NCBI RefSeq assembly: GCF_019977355.1
Contig: NZ_AP024655.1
Coordinates: 3,162,001-3,226,000, forward strand
Source of the DNA: Arthrobacter sp. NicSoilB8
GTDB lineage: Bacteria > Actinomycetota > Actinomycetes > Actinomycetales > Micrococcaceae
Direction of reading: 5' to 3'
DNA: 64,000 bases
This document shows positions 44,874-55,600 of this stretch, piece after piece. Under the pieces are notes generated by a model. The model worked only from the letters and a program-made list of their open reading frames with translations, searched no databases and was not told the origin of the DNA. Within the stretch, counting starts at the first letter, position 1, and the number at the start of each line of letters is the position of its first letter. A program made the position numbers and the translations under genes.

Positions 44874-45028
44874 CACTGACCTCCTTCATGGTGATTGCCC
44901 TTTAATGGTCCCCCCGATCTCTTGCCGCGTCGATACTCTCGCTACCGCAGCCGCCCCCATGTACGCTCTGTCTCAGAAGCTTCTGACCGCGTTGAACAAT
45001 CGGCCAACCCCGCAAAGGATGAACAGCC

Positions 45029-45658
45029 ATGACCGTCCCGCCCAGCACTTCAGCCCCCGGCCCTGGCTGGTATCCAGACCCTGCCGGCTCGGGCCGGCTT
45101 CAGTGGTGGAACGGTACGGCATGGACCGGGCAGTTCAGCGCCCCTCAGCTCCAGACGCCGCCGTCTCCGCGACCGGTGGAACCCCGCAGGCGCATCAGCG
45201 ACCGGACGCCGGTCTATAACGCGTATGTCTGGACGATTGTGGCGCTGCCGCTCGTGCCGCTCATTCTGCTGATGCTCTGGAACCCGGTGCTCCGGGTGCG
45301 GACGGTCGGGGCGCGGCAGGTCCAGACAATCGATCCGGCGTCGATCTTCACGGTGCCGTACTTCCTCCTGGTGGCCAGCGGTTTCCTGGTCTACGGAGTC
45401 TCCGCGCTCCTGGCCTACTTGGACTGGGACAAGCTCCGCAAGGACGGCGTCGTCCGGCCTTTTCACTGGGCATGGGTGTTCCTCAGCCGGGAGGTCTACG
45501 TCATTGGCCGCTCCGTGATTGTGCACGAGGTGGCCCCGCGGCGCGGACTCGCCCCGGTGTGGGCCACGATCGGCGTCACCATCCTCGCGGTGGTGCTTGT
45601 CGGCTTCAAGATGTCCTCTCTTGTGGCCACCTTGGCGAACCAGGCCGCATCAATCTAG
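45029..45658 (+). CDS. DUF2510-domain membrane protein
   Basis: A 209-residue protein with an N-terminal DUF2510 motif (PGWYPDPAGSGRLQWWNGTA then WT, residues 11-33), a proline-rich linker, and three membrane helices (IVALPLVPLILLMLW, PYFLLVASGFLVYGVSALLA, and LAPVWATIGVTILAVVLVGF). DUF2510 is a short tryptophan-rich domain common in actinobacterial membrane proteins, function unknown. Its stop TAG shares CTAG with the stop of the convergent universal-stress-protein gene. Confidence 0.85.
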   Translation: MTVPPSTSAPGPGWYPDPAGSGRLQWWNGTAWTGQFSAPQLQTPPSPRPVEPRRRISDRTPVYNAYVWTIVALPLVPLILLMLWNPVLRVRTVGARQVQTIDPASIFTVPYFLLVASGFLVYGVSALLAYLDWDKLRKDGVVRPFHWAWVFLSREVYVIGRSVIVHEVAPRRGLAPVWATIGVTILAVVLVGFKMSSLVATLANQAASI

Positions 45659-46104
45659 GGGCTCGTCTGGCCTTCAGCCCCAGCGCGGATGATCAGGAGC
45701 GGGCACCGGGCGTGGTGGGCAAGCTGGGAGGACACGGAACCGAGCAACATCCCCGTAAATCCACCCAGGCCACGGGAACCAACAATCAGCAGGTCCGCTT
45801 CGCGCGATGCCTCCACCAGTGCGGCCGCCGCATTTCCCTCCTCAAGGCGTCCGGTGACGGGAACCCCCTGGTCGGCCACACGCTTCAGTTCGTCGTCGAG
45901 GATCAGCTGCGCGTCCCGCTCGAACCCCGCGTAGTCCCAGGCCTGGCCGGCGGCATCGGTAACGTACGGATACTGCCACGACGCGAGAACAACCACTTGG
46001 CCATTCCTCAGCTTCGCCTCCTGCACGCCCCAGTCAAGGGCCGCCTGTGACTCCGGGGAGCCGTCGACGCCGACCACGATCACGAACGGGCTGCTCTTAG
46101 CCAT
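45655..46104 (-). CDS. universal stress protein (UspA family)
   Basis: A 149-residue single-domain Usp of the ATP-binding class. Begins with FVIVVGVDGSPESQAALDWG; the C-terminal GSRGLGGFTGMLLGSVSSQL matches G-x2-G-x9-G(S/T), the ATP-binding signature, followed by HHARCPLLIIR. A DosR/DevR-like palindrome lies about 100 bases upstream of the ATG at 46104, consistent with hypoxia or redox control as in mycobacterial Usp genes. It is convergent with the DUF2510 gene (shared CTAG). Confidence 0.93.
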   Translation of the reverse strand: MAKSSPFVIVVGVDGSPESQAALDWGVQEAKLRNGQVVVLASWQYPYVTDAAGQAWDYAGFERDAQLILDDELKRVADQGVPVTGRLEEGNAAAALVEASREADLLIVGSRGLGGFTGMLLGSVSSQLAHHARCPLLIIRAGAEGQTSP

Positions 46105-46203
46105 GCCACTCCTCCGACCGGTTGAGACTCGGTATGCGGCCCATCATCCTCCGGCGGGCAGCACCCGGACATCCCCCGAACGGCATGATGCCGCAGGAAC
46201 CCC

Positions 46204-46217
46204 GGGGCTTTAGTCCC
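46204..46217. promoter_or_regulatory. DosR/DevR-like box upstream of the usp gene
   Basis: On the minus strand GGGACTAAAGCCCC matches the DosR core GGGACTWWAGTCCC in 13 of 14 positions (C for T at position 11). It sits 100-113 bases upstream of the usp start and about 300 bases upstream of the plus-strand gene at 46507. The rest of 46105-46506 is non-coding with GC-rich inverted repeats (CCGGTCCTGTAGACCGG). Confidence 0.5.
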
Positions 46218-46506
46218 TGTCCCGAGACCGGGCACGGGCGTTGACTGGAAAGATGCCCCGGGCAACCGTCCCGGAACAATGCCGGTCCTGTAGACCGGAC
46301 CGATGACCGCCGGACAAGATCCCGGACGGACAACTCCACTGATTATCAGGTCGGCTTCCCACCACCCTGCCCGGGCTCCTGTTGAGGGGTCCGGTCCGGA
46401 AATCGTGTCCGGGAATGCGGGATTCCGCCGTCACCAGGGCCGGACTGCACCGCCTTGCATCGGCGGAAGGAGTGGGGGACGTCGACCCCCTCAAAGGATC
46501 ACGTTC

Positions 46507-46887
46507 ATGAACAAGGCTATTCGTATTATCGGAATAACTGCCGTGACGGCGGCATTGGGCCTGGGCGCCGGGGCCCTGCCTGCCAGCGCCGCCCTTACTA
46601 CTTCCGGTACTGCCTCCGGCAGCTCCTGGAACCAACCGCCCTTCGAGCACCGGCACCACCTGCGGGACGGCAACCGGCATGATGCCCAGCACGGCTGGTG
46701 GGACGGAGAGAGCAGGTGGCATGACAACGCCGACGGGTGGGGATGGCGCGACGACCACGGCAATTGGCGGGACGACAACGACCACAACGGCTGGTGGACG
46801 GGCCGGGACGGATGCCGGCACGACAAAGACGGATTCTGGGACCACAACGGGCACCGGCACGAGAACGTCAAACACCACCACTGGTGA
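46507..46887 (+). CDS. secreted Trp/His/Asp-rich small protein
   Basis: From ATG 46507, 126 residues: a Sec signal peptide (MNKAIRIIGITAVTAALGLG, cleavage near ASA-A) and a mature region of about 95 residues extremely rich in His, Asp, Trp and Gly with Asn (for example WGWRDDHGNWRDDNDHNGWW and the end HENVKHHHW). Cys occurs once. No membrane helix. Such composition suits metal binding or a disordered surface-active protein, but no family is recognised. The usp DosR-like box lies in the shared upstream region. No ribosome-binding site stronger than AAAGGATCACGTTC. Confidence 0.75.
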   Translation: MNKAIRIIGITAVTAALGLGAGALPASAALTTSGTASGSSWNQPPFEHRHHLRDGNRHDAQHGWWDGESRWHDNADGWGWRDDHGNWRDDNDHNGWWTGRDGCRHDKDGFWDHNGHRHENVKHHHW

Positions 46888-46907
46888 CCGGGCGGCGCTT
46901 GACGGGG

Positions 46908-47450
46908 CTAATTCAGCGGGGTGGCCTTTGCCGCGAGTCCCTGCTCGGCGGCAGGGGCTGCTGGGGCAAGGCCGGTCCCGCCGGCAAGTCCAGGCTCAGC
47001 GGCAGTAACGATCGCCTTGACCTCCGCGGACGAGGTCCTGGTGGCCAGCACCCGGACCACAGCCTGGAGTTCCTGGCGCAGCACGTCCGGGTCAATCGGA
47101 GTCGCGGCAAGCACCGAGCGTTCCATGTCCGCGGCCGCGGTGACGGCCTCACGGCCCTGATCAGTCAGCGACACCACGTGGCTGCGCCGGTCCGAATCGC
47201 TGCGTTGCCGCGAAATGTGCCCGTGCGCCTCCAGACGGCTCAGCGTTTTGCCCATGGTCTGGGCCTGGACCCTTACCAGCTGGGCCAGTTGGGCTTGTGT
47301 CATTGGCCCATTCGCCGAGAGCACCTCCATGGCGATCACCCCGGCATGGGTCAGGCCAATGGCCCCCAATTTTTCGTTCCAGGAATGTTCTACAAGACGT
47401 GCTGCCGTGGACAATAGGCGGCCCGTGGGCCAGCGATCCATATCAGGCAT
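46908..47450 (-). CDS. MarR-family transcriptional regulator
   Basis: Winged-helix dimeric regulator of about 180 residues from ATG 47450. The recognition-helix region reads GPMTQAQLAQLVRVQAQTMG, and the wing is RQRSDSDRRSHVVSLTDQGR, the MarR signature (DxRxxxVxLTxxG). The C-terminal tail of about 35 residues is Ala/Gly/Pro-rich and unusual for the family. It is divergent from the peroxiredoxin gene (113 bases between starts); MarR regulators next to peroxide-defence genes are often redox-responsive, but nothing in this sequence proves it. Confidence 0.92.
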   Translation of the reverse strand: MPDMDRWPTGRLLSTAARLVEHSWNEKLGAIGLTHAGVIAMEVLSANGPMTQAQLAQLVRVQAQTMGKTLSRLEAHGHISRQRSDSDRRSHVVSLTDQGREAVTAAADMERSVLAATPIDPDVLRQELQAVVRVLATRTSSAEVKAIVTAAEPGLAGGTGLAPAAPAAEQGLAAKATPLN

Positions 47451-47562
47451 ACCCAAGAGTATAGCGAGCAGCGGATTGGTCGGGGGCCGCCGGGCTCATT
47501 ACGCTGGATGATCACCCGGTTTCGCGACACCCTTTGCCGCAGACCTCACCAAGGAGCTAACC

Positions 47563-48036
47563 GTGCCTGAACGACTCACCGCCGGTGCCACGGCACCGGA
47601 TTTCACCCTCAAGAATGCCGAAGGACAAGACGTCAGCCTGCGCGATTTCCGGGGCCGGAACACCGTCATCTATTTCTACCCTGCGGCCTCCACTCCCGGG
47701 TGCACCAAGCAGGCCTGCGATTTCCGGGACTCCCTGTCCTCCCTGCAGCACGCAGGTTATGACGTGGTGGGAATCTCCCCCGATCCGGTCGGGAAGCTTG
47801 CCAGGTTCGCGGCCGCCGAGGGGCTGACCTTCCCGCTGCTCTCCGACGAAGACCATGCTGTCGCAGAGGCATATGCGGCCTGGGGCGAGAAGAAGAATTA
47901 CGGCAAGACCTACCAGGGGCTCATCCGCTCGACAATCGTCGTCGATCCCGAAGGCAAGGTCGCCGTCGCGCAGTACAACGTCCGGGCCACCGGGCATGTC
48001 GCCAAACTCCGCAGGGACCTTGAAATCGGGCAGTAG
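47563..48036 (+). CDS. bcp: thioredoxin-dependent thiol peroxidase (Bcp/PrxQ)
   Basis: Peroxiredoxin of the Bcp/PrxQ subfamily reducing H2O2 and organic hydroperoxides with thioredoxin. 157 residues, GTG start at 47563 behind AAGGAG. The active-site block is FYPAASTPGCTKQACDFRD: peroxidatic Cys47 and resolving Cys52 spaced by four, the typical PrxQ alpha-helix-2 pair. GISPDPVGKLARFAAAEGL and STIVVDPEGKV are conserved blocks. Divergent from the MarR gene. Confidence 0.96.
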   Translation: MPERLTAGATAPDFTLKNAEGQDVSLRDFRGRNTVIYFYPAASTPGCTKQACDFRDSLSSLQHAGYDVVGISPDPVGKLARFAAAEGLTFPLLSDEDHAVAEAYAAWGEKKNYGKTYQGLIRSTIVVDPEGKVAVAQYNVRATGHVAKLRRDLEIGQ

Positions 48037-48110
48037 TTCCGGGCGGCAGTGGGTACAATGGAGCCTGGCGTCCGCCGCCGGGGTTCTTCCCCGGACGACG
48101 ACGGCGCCGC

Positions 48111-48192
48111 GCGCGAGTGGTGAAATTGGCAGACACGCAGGATTTAGGTTCCTGTGCCTTCGGGCGTGGGGGTTCAAGTCCCCCCTTGCGCA
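48111..48192 (+). tRNA. tRNA-Leu(TAG)
   Basis: An 82-nt class II tRNA: acceptor GCGCGAG with CTTGCGC, discriminator A, anticodon loop in GGATTTAGGTTCC giving anticodon TAG, long variable arm GTGCCTTCGGGCGT, T arm GGGGGTTCAAGTCCCCC. CCA is not encoded. A strong terminator follows. Confidence 0.95.
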
Positions 48193-48196
48193 CACT

Positions 48197-48230
48197 GGGA
48201 GAACCCCGGTCTTCGGACCGGGGTTCTCCC
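48197..48230 (+). terminator. tRNA-Leu terminator
   Basis: GGGAGAACCCCGGTC and its exact complement enclose a TTCG tetraloop: a very stable 15-bp stem immediately after the tRNA. Followed by GCGTTTCC. Confidence 0.85.
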
Positions 48231-48420
48231 GCGTTTCCGGCGGATTCCCCGGGAATCCCGGGAGCTAAAAAGAATTTCAATCCCCCACCCATCCGTTTCC
48301 TCCGAGCAGCCGAATACCCATTGAGACACCAACCAAGGGTCGGTGCCCAACAGTCGGGAAAGGGCCACAGCGGCAATGTTCGCCGCAGGCAACCATCGGC
48401 ACAACAAAGGAGAAACCGAA

Positions 48421-49095
48421 ATGCAGACCATCAAGCGCACCACGTTCGCCGTTGCAGGAATCGCAGCTGCCGCCATGCTCAGCCTCACTGCCTGCGGCGG
48501 ATCCAGCACCACTGCTTCCTCGGCCCCCGCCAGCTCCGCACCGTCGGCATCCAGCATGGCACCGTCCCCGTCCATGAGCTCCTCCGCCGCAGCCATGGAT
48601 CCGGCCGCCAACCTTGTCGGCCCCGGCTGCGCGGCCTACGCCGCCCAGGTTCCGAGCGGTGCCGGCTCTGTCTCCGGCATGGCGCTTGACCCGGTAGCCA
48701 CCGCGGCGTCCAACAACCCCGTCCTCACCACCCTGACCGCCGCCGTTTCCGGCAAGCTCAATTCCAAGGTCAACCTGGTGGACACCCTCAACGGCAGCGA
48801 ATTCACCGTCTTCGCCCCGACCGATGACGCCTTCAAGAAGATCGACCCGGCCACGATTGAAGCACTGAAGACGGACGATGCCACGCTCAGCAAGATCCTG
48901 ACCTACCACGTAGTTCCCGGCAAGATCACCCCGGACCAGATCGTCGGCACGCACAAGACGGTTGAGGGCGGTTCCATCACGGTCACCGGCACCAAGGACG
49001 CTCTGAAGGCAGACGACGCCAACGTGGTCTGCGGCGGCGTCCAGACCGCCAATGCCACTGTCTACATGGTCGATTCGGTCCTGATGCCCAAGTAG
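48421..49095 (+). CDS. fasciclin-domain lipoprotein
   Basis: A 224-residue surface lipoprotein. Signal with lipobox SLTAC (Cys25), then a Ser/Ala/Pro linker to about residue 62, then one FAS1 domain with the H1 block [20 protein letters not shown] and the H2 region [23 protein letters not shown]1 domains mediate adhesion; relatives include mycobacterial MPT70/MPB83-type proteins. ATG 48421 follows AAAGGAGAAACC. A clear terminator ends the gene. Confidence 0.93.
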   Translation: MQTIKRTTFAVAGIAAAAMLSLTACGGSSTTASSAPASSAPSASSMAPSPSMSSSAAAMDPAANLVGPGCAAYAAQVPSGAGSVSGMALDPVATAASNNPVLTTLTAAVSGKLNSKVNLVDTLNGSEFTVFAPTDDAFKKIDPATIEALKTDDATLSKILTYHVVPGKITPDQIVGTHKTVEGGSITVTGTKDALKADDANVVCGGVQTANATVYMVDSVLMPK

Positions 49096-49153
49096 GCAGC
49101 ACTAAAAGCACTCCTGCGCCGGCTCCAGCCTGACTCCCTGGGCCACTAGGAGA

Positions 49154-49198
49154 AGCGAAGGCCTGCACCCTCCCTGAGGTGCGGGCCTTCGCTTTTTC
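49154..49198 (+). terminator. terminator after fasciclin gene
   Basis: AGCGAAGGCCTGCACCCTCC pairs with the following GAGGTGCGGGCCTTCGCT (small bulge) and leads into TTTTT. About 60 bases beyond the stop codon. Confidence 0.88.
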
Positions 49199-49326
49199 GG
49201 CTCACGGGCCCCTACGGCCGGGGGCCGGCCGCGGTGCGGCACGCAAGATGGCGGACTCCGCCGTCAACTAGACTGGGGCTGTTCCGCAGCCGGCGGACCA
49301 TCCAGTTCCCAGAGGTGATCCCTTCA

Positions 49327-51012
49327 GTGCCCAGCAGTACACTGCCCAGCAGGATAGTGCGGCGTATTGCCGCCAGCATCGGAGCCGCTCTGCTCCTGCT
49401 GCCGATCGCATCCTGCACCGGTACCGTTGGCCCGGCACCTAGCTCGACTACGGGATCCTCCACCGCCAGCGCGGCACCCACCGCGCTCTTCACCTTCGGC
49501 ACCGGCTCGGAGCCGCTCGGGCTCGATCCGGCCTTGGTCTCCGACGTCGAGTCCTACCGCATCACCCGGCAGGTGCTGGAAGGCCTCGTGGGCGTCGACC
49601 AGACCACCGGCCAGCCCACTCCGCTGCTGGCCACCGAATGGTCGCAGAGCGATGATGGGCGGGCCTATACCTTCAAGCTGCGCGAGAAGGTCACGTTCCA
49701 GGACGGGACCCCGTTCAACGCCGCAGCCGTCTGCACCAACTTCAACCGCTGGTTCAACTTCCCCGCTGCGCTCCGCCAGCAGGCTACGGGCACCACCTTC
49801 AAGGGCGTGTTCAAAGCCCACGCGGACCAGGCGCCGCTGTCGATCTACAAGAGTTGCACCGCCGTGGCGCCGGACAACGTCCGGATCGACCTCACCCAGC
49901 CCTTCACCGGTTTCCTCCAGGCCCTCACCCTCCCGGCTTTTGCGATCTCCTCCCCGCAGGCCCTCGCCGCCGAACACGCGGACGTCCTGGACCAGAACCG
50001 CGGCGGCCAGCCGATGTCCGCTTACGGGCTCCATCCCGTGGGCACCGGACCCTATGTCTTCGGTTCCTGGGACGCCGGCAGCGTCACCCTGAACAGCAAC
50101 AAGTACTACTGGGGGGACAAGGGGCAGATCGGCACGATCAAGTTCGTGACCTACGATCACCCGCAGACCCGGATGCAGGCCCTCCTGGACGGCAAGATCG
50201 ACGCCTACGACGCCGTCACCGTCGGCAACTTCGATCAGCTGGTCAAGAGCGGCAAGCAGATCATCCAGCGGGACCCGTTCTCCGTCATGTACCTGGGCAT
50301 GAACCAGGACGTCCCCATCCTGCAGAACCTCAAGGTGCGCCAGGCGATTGAAATGGCGCTGGACAAGGACACCCTGATCCGCCGGTTCTTCATCGACAAC
50401 ACCGCCCAGGCGTCCCAGTTCGTCCCGCCGAAACTTAGCGGGTTCAACAACAACGCCCCGGCGCTGGGGTACAACCCGGACAAGGCCAAGGAGCTCCTGG
50501 CCGACGCCGGCTACAAGGGCGAGGAACTGAAGTTCTACTATCCGCTCAACGTCACCCGGCCCTACCTGCCGACGCCGGAAAAGGTGTACGCCGAGATCAG
50601 CCGGCAGCTGACCGCCGTCGGGCTCAACATCAAACCCGTGCCTGTGGACTGGGCCGACGGCTACCTGCAGAAGGTCACTTCCCCGGGCGACCATGCCCTG
50701 CACCTGCTTGGCTGGAACGGCTCGTACTCCGACCCGGACAACTTCGTGGGTCCGCTCTTCGGGGAAAACACCGGCGAATTCGGCTACCAGGATCCCCAGG
50801 TCTTCTCCAAGATCGCCCGGGCCCGGGGATTGCCGGACGGCAAGGACCGCACGGCGCAGTACCAGACCATCAACGCGCAGATTGCCGCCACAGTGCCCGC
50901 CGTTCCCATTGCCTTCCCGATCTCGGCGCTGGCTCTTTCGGACCGGGTCCTGAAATACCCGGCATCGCCGGTGCTCAATGAAGTTTTCACAAAGGTCGAG
51001 CTAAAGCCTTGA
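49327..51012 (+). CDS. ABC transporter substrate-binding lipoprotein (family 5, peptide type)
   Basis: Extracellular solute-binding protein of family 5 (oligopeptide/dipeptide/nickel/heme type), 561 residues from GTG 49327. Lipobox LPIASC with Cys30. Family blocks: LDPALVSDVESYRITRQVLE, LLATEWSQSDDGRAYTFKLR, FKLREKVTFQDGTPF, then GTGPYVFGSWDAGSVTL and LGWNGSYSDPDNFVGPLFGE near the C-terminus. No permease or ATPase genes are adjacent, so partners must be elsewhere. Substrate not predictable beyond peptide-like. Confidence 0.93.
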   Translation: MPSSTLPSRIVRRIAASIGAALLLLPIASCTGTVGPAPSSTTGSSTASAAPTALFTFGTGSEPLGLDPALVSDVESYRITRQVLEGLVGVDQTTGQPTPLLATEWSQSDDGRAYTFKLREKVTFQDGTPFNAAAVCTNFNRWFNFPAALRQQATGTTFKGVFKAHADQAPLSIYKSCTAVAPDNVRIDLTQPFTGFLQALTLPAFAISSPQALAAEHADVLDQNRGGQPMSAYGLHPVGTGPYVFGSWDAGSVTLNSNKYYWGDKGQIGTIKFVTYDHPQTRMQALLDGKIDAYDAVTVGNFDQLVKSGKQIIQRDPFSVMYLGMNQDVPILQNLKVRQAIEMALDKDTLIRRFFIDNTAQASQFVPPKLSGFNNNAPALGYNPDKAKELLADAGYKGEELKFYYPLNVTRPYLPTPEKVYAEISRQLTAVGLNIKPVPVDWADGYLQKVTSPGDHALHLLGWNGSYSDPDNFVGPLFGENTGEFGYQDPQVFSKIARARGLPDGKDRTAQYQTINAQIAATVPAVPIAFPISALALSDRVLKYPASPVLNEVFTKVELKP

Positions 51013-51090
51013 CGCCCGGGGCCAATTTCAGTTAGTGGGCGGTGCGGGATATTCTGTGACAGCCAGAGCCGCTGCTATCGGAGACTGATT

Positions 51091-52593
51091 GTGACTTTCA
51101 TTTCCAAGACCCAACATGCCGACGTCGTCCTGATCGGCGGCGGCATCATGAGCGCCACGCTCGGTGCATTCATCAAGCAGCTCGAGCCGAACTGGACCAT
51201 CTCGATGTTCGAGCGGCTCGACGAGCCGGGACTGGAAAGCTCCGGCCCCTGGAACAACGCCGGCACCGGACACGCCGCGCTGTGTGAGCTTAATTACTCC
51301 CCCGCAGCCAAAGACGGCTCGGTGGACCCCGGCAAGGCCCTGAACATCAACGAACAGTTCCAGCTGTCCCGACAGTTCTGGTCCCACCTCGTCTCGAACT
51401 CCCTGATCGGCTCCCCCAAGGGCTTCATCAACACCGTTCCGCACATGAGCTTCGTGATCGGCGAGGACCACGCCAAATTCCTCCGCACCCGCTACGAGGC
51501 ACTCAAGCCGAACCCGCTGTTCCGCTCGATGCAGTATTCCGAGGACCACGCCGAGATCGCCAAGTGGGCCCCGCTGATCATCAAGGGCCGCGACCCGAAG
51601 CAGCGTGTCGCGGCAACCCGCGCCGCCGAGGGCACCGACGTCGACTTCGGCGCCCTGACCCGGGAGCTGACCGCGTACCTGGGGAACAACGGCGTGGAGA
51701 TCAACTACGGCCACAACGTCAGCGACATCAAGCGCGCGTCCGACGGCGGCTGGGACCTCTCGCTGAAGCACCCCAGGAGCGGCGAGCACGGCTCGATCCG
51801 TGCGAAATTCGTGTTCGTCGGCGCGGGCGGGGGTGCCCTGCACCTGCTGCAGGCCTCCGGCATCCCGGAAAGCAAGGGATTTGGCGGTTTCCCGGTCTCC
51901 GGCCAGTTCTTCCGCTGCACCGACGAGAGCCTCGCGGCCCAGCACAGCGCCAAGGTCTACGGCCAGGCGTCGGTGGGCGCCCCGCCCATGTCCGTGCCGC
52001 ACCTGGACACGCGCTACGTCAACGGCAAGCGCTCCCTGCTGTTCGGCCCGTACGCCGGCTTCTCCACGAACTTCCTCAAGCACGGCTCCTACCTGGACCT
52101 GCCGCTGTCCATCCGCCCCTCCAACATCATCCCGATGCTGGCCGTGGCCAAGGACAACATGGACCTCACGGCCTACCTGATCAAGGAAGTCGCCAAGCGC
52201 CACGATGACAAGGTCGAGGCCCTGCGGGAGTACTACCCCGAGGCCAAGGGCGGCGACTGGGAACTCATCACCGCCGGCCAGCGCGTCCAGATCATCAAGA
52301 AGGACCCGAAGAAGGGCGGCGTGCTCCAGTTCGGCACCGAGGTCATCGCCGGACGCGATGGCACCATCGGCGCACTGCTCGGTGCCTCCCCTGGCGCGTC
52401 CACGGCCGTGCCGATCATGATCGAGCTGCTCCAGAAGTCGTTCCCCAAGAACTTCAAGGGCTGGCAGTCCAAGCTCAAGGACATGATGCCCGGCTACGGC
52501 GTCAAACTCAACGAAAACCCTGAGCTCGCCGCGCAGCTCGAGGCCGAGACGGCCAAGACGCTGCAGCTCGAACAGGTCGACGCCCGCAACTGA
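51091..52593 (+). CDS. mqo: malate:quinone oxidoreductase
   Basis: Membrane-associated FAD enzyme oxidising malate to oxaloacetate with quinone reduction, part of the TCA cycle. 500 residues from GTG 51091. N-terminal FAD motif [20 protein letters not shown], then [20 protein letters not shown] (family signature NNAGTGH), [20 protein letters not shown], and [21 protein letters not shown]-terminal block [12 protein letters not shown]. It is followed by an RND gene on the same strand with a 96-base gap; no functional link is evident. Confidence 0.96.
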   Translation: MTFISKTQHADVVLIGGGIMSATLGAFIKQLEPNWTISMFERLDEPGLESSGPWNNAGTGHAALCELNYSPAAKDGSVDPGKALNINEQFQLSRQFWSHLVSNSLIGSPKGFINTVPHMSFVIGEDHAKFLRTRYEALKPNPLFRSMQYSEDHAEIAKWAPLIIKGRDPKQRVAATRAAEGTDVDFGALTRELTAYLGNNGVEINYGHNVSDIKRASDGGWDLSLKHPRSGEHGSIRAKFVFVGAGGGALHLLQASGIPESKGFGGFPVSGQFFRCTDESLAAQHSAKVYGQASVGAPPMSVPHLDTRYVNGKRSLLFGPYAGFSTNFLKHGSYLDLPLSIRPSNIIPMLAVAKDNMDLTAYLIKEVAKRHDDKVEALREYYPEAKGGDWELITAGQRVQIIKKDPKKGGVLQFGTEVIAGRDGTIGALLGASPGASTAVPIMIELLQKSFPKNFKGWQSKLKDMMPGYGVKLNENPELAAQLEAETAKTLQLEQVDARN

Positions 52594-52689
52594 TCCCCGG
52601 AACGCGCCGCGGCTGGCCTACACTGCTGGTTTGGGGGCAGTGGCTGTCCTCGTGTGCACTACGTCCCCGACCCGCCAGGAGACCATGAG

Positions 52690-55600
52690 ATGTTCCGGCT
52701 CGCAAAGCTGTCCCTCGCCAACCGGGCCCTGATCGCGCTGATCACGGTGTTCGCGTCGGTCTTTGGCGTGATCACGATGTCCTCGCTGAAGCAGGAGCTC
52801 ATCCCGTCCATCGAGTTCCCGCAGATCACCGTGATCACCTCGATGCCCGGCGCGTCGCCGGAAGTCGTGGACAAGCAGATCAGCGCCCCGCTGGAAACGG
52901 CGCTGAACAGCGTCGAGGGGCTGGAGTCGACGTCGTCGACCTCCCGGAACGGCGTCTCGCAGATCACGCTGGCGCTCACCTACGGCTCCAACCTGGACCG
53001 GGCCCGGAACCAGATCGACCGTGCCATCTCCAACGCCAGGCAGGCCCTGCCAAAGGACGTCCAGCCGCAGGCCATCGCCGGGAGCATCAGCGACTTCCCG
53101 ATCGTGTTCCTGGCCGTGTCCTCGGACAAGCCGCTCAGCGAACTCAACGCCGATCTCGCCCGGCTCAGTGTCCCCCGGCTGCAGAAGCTCGACGGCGTCA
53201 GGGGCGCCGATGTGACCGGCGGCGCCACCCAGCACATCCAGATCCTGCCGCGGCCGGGGGACCTGGCGGAGTCTGGCGCGAGCATCCAGTCCATCAGCGA
53301 TGCCCTGAAGAACAACGGATCACTGGTTCCGGCCGGCACGGTGGAGGAGCAGGGCAAAACCCTCTCGCTCCAGATCGGCAGCCCGGTCGATTCCCTCGAC
53401 GCCATCAAGGCCCTCCCCCTGGGCGCGGCCCGCAATGCCGCCACGATCGGCAGTGTGGCGGACGTCAGCCTGGTCGAGGACGCCCGTACGTCCATCACGC
53501 GCACGAACGGCAAGGAAACCCTGGCCCTGTCCGTGACCAAGAAGCCCGAAGGCGACACTGTCGCGATTTCGCATGCGGTGAAGGACGCCATCCCGCAGCT
53601 CGAGGCTGAGCTGGGCTCCAACGCCAAGTTCACCCCGGTCTTCGACCAGGCACCGTTCATCGAGAAGTCGATCAAGGACCTCACCACCGAGGGCCTGCTG
53701 GGCCTGGGCTTCGCCGTCGTGGTGATCCTGGTGTTCCTGATGTCCGTGCGCGCCACCCTGGTGACGGCCGTGTCCATCCCGTTGTCGCTGCTGATCACGT
53801 TCATCGGGCTTTCGGCCACCGGCTACTCCCTGAACATCCTGACCCTCGGCGCCCTCACCATCGCGATCGGCCGCGTGGTGGACGACTCGATCGTGGTCAT
53901 CGAGAACATCAAGCGCCACCTCAGCTATGGCGAGGACAAGATCACCGCCATTGTGACCGCCATCCGCGAAGTCGCCGGTGCCATCACGGCCTCGACACTG
54001 ACGACAGTGGCCGTCTTCCTGCCGATCGCGTTCGTCGGCGACCTGGCCGGCGAACTGTTCCGGCCGTTCGCCCTCACCGTGACCATCGCCCTGCTCTCCT
54101 CGCTGCTGGTCTCGCTGACCATCGTGCCCGTGCTGGCGTACTGGTTCCTGCGCACGCCGGCCGTCGCCGGCTCCCCTGCTGGTTCTGCCGCCGGCATTGC
54201 CGCTAAGGCACATGAGGCCGAGCAGCATACGCTGTTGCAGCGCGGCTACCTGCCCGTCCTTGCCGGCACCCAGCGGCATCCCGTCCTCACCCTGATCGCC
54301 GCGGCCCTGGTGCTCGGCGGCACCGTGGCGATGTCCCCGCTGCTCGCCACCGATCTGCTGGGCCGCTCCGGCGAGAACAGCATGACCGTCAAGCAGGCCC
54401 TGCCGGCCGGAACCAGCCTTGACGAGGCCAGCGCGTCAGCCATCCGGGTCGAGGGCGTCCTGCGCGGCATCGACGGAATCAAGGACGTGCAGTCCACCAC
54501 AGGCAACGCCCAGACCGGGTTCTCGGCCCTGCTCTCCAGCGGCGCGTCGAATTCGACCTTCACGGTGGTCACGGACGAAAAAGCCAACCAGGGGAAGCTG
54601 CAGGACACCGTCCGCAACGAGCTCGCCAAGCTCGGCGACGCCGGCAAGATCACTGTCGGTTCCCAGCAGGGCGGCTTCGGCACCTCATCGACGGTGGACA
54701 TTACCCTCAAAGCGGCCAGTACCGCCGATCTCCGGGCCGCCAGTGACTCGATGGTCAAAGCCATGGACGGCGTACCCGGCAGCAGCGAGGTGGCAACGAA
54801 CCTGGCCGCCAGCCAGCCTGTGGTCCAAGTCAAGGTGGACCGGGCCAAGGCCGTCGCGGCCGGCCTGAACGAGGAGCGCGTGGCCGGGGTCCTGGCGGCA
54901 ACGATCAGTCCGATTCCGGCCGGAACGGTGCGGATCGAGACCAACGACTTCCCCGTCCGGATCGGTGAGGGCACCCGCTTCACAAGCATCGACGCCGTTC
55001 GGGACATCCCGCTCCCGACGCCGGCCGGCGCCGTGCCGCTGGGCAGCATCGCCGCCGTCGAGCAGGTGGACGTCCCCGTCTCCATTACCGCCAGCAACGG
55101 CCAGCGCACCGCTCGGGTCTCCGTGACGCCGTCGGGGGCCAACCTCGGCGCGGTGAGCACCGAAGTGCAGAACCGCCTCAAGGCAGTCCAGCTGCCACCG
55201 GGAGTCACCGCCACGATCGGCGGCGCCACGACCCAGCAGGCCGATTCGTTCCGCCAGCTGGGGCTCGCGCTGCTGGCCGCCGTCGCGATCGTCTACGTGA
55301 TCATGGTGGCTGCGTTCAAGTCCCTGGTGCAGCCGCTGATCCTGCTGGTCTCCATCCCGTTCGCGGCGACGGGTGCCATCGCCCTGCTGGTGGTGACAGG
55401 CGTGCCGCTGGGCCTGCCGTCGCTGATCGGCATGCTGATGCTTGTGGGCATTGTGGTGACCAATGCGATTGTGTTGATCGACCTCATCAACCAGTACCGC
55501 CAGCCGCGCAACGGCGAACCCGGGATGGCGGTGGCGGACGCCATCACGCACGGCGCCCGCCAGCGTCTGCGCCCCATCCTCATGACGGCCCTCGCCACGG

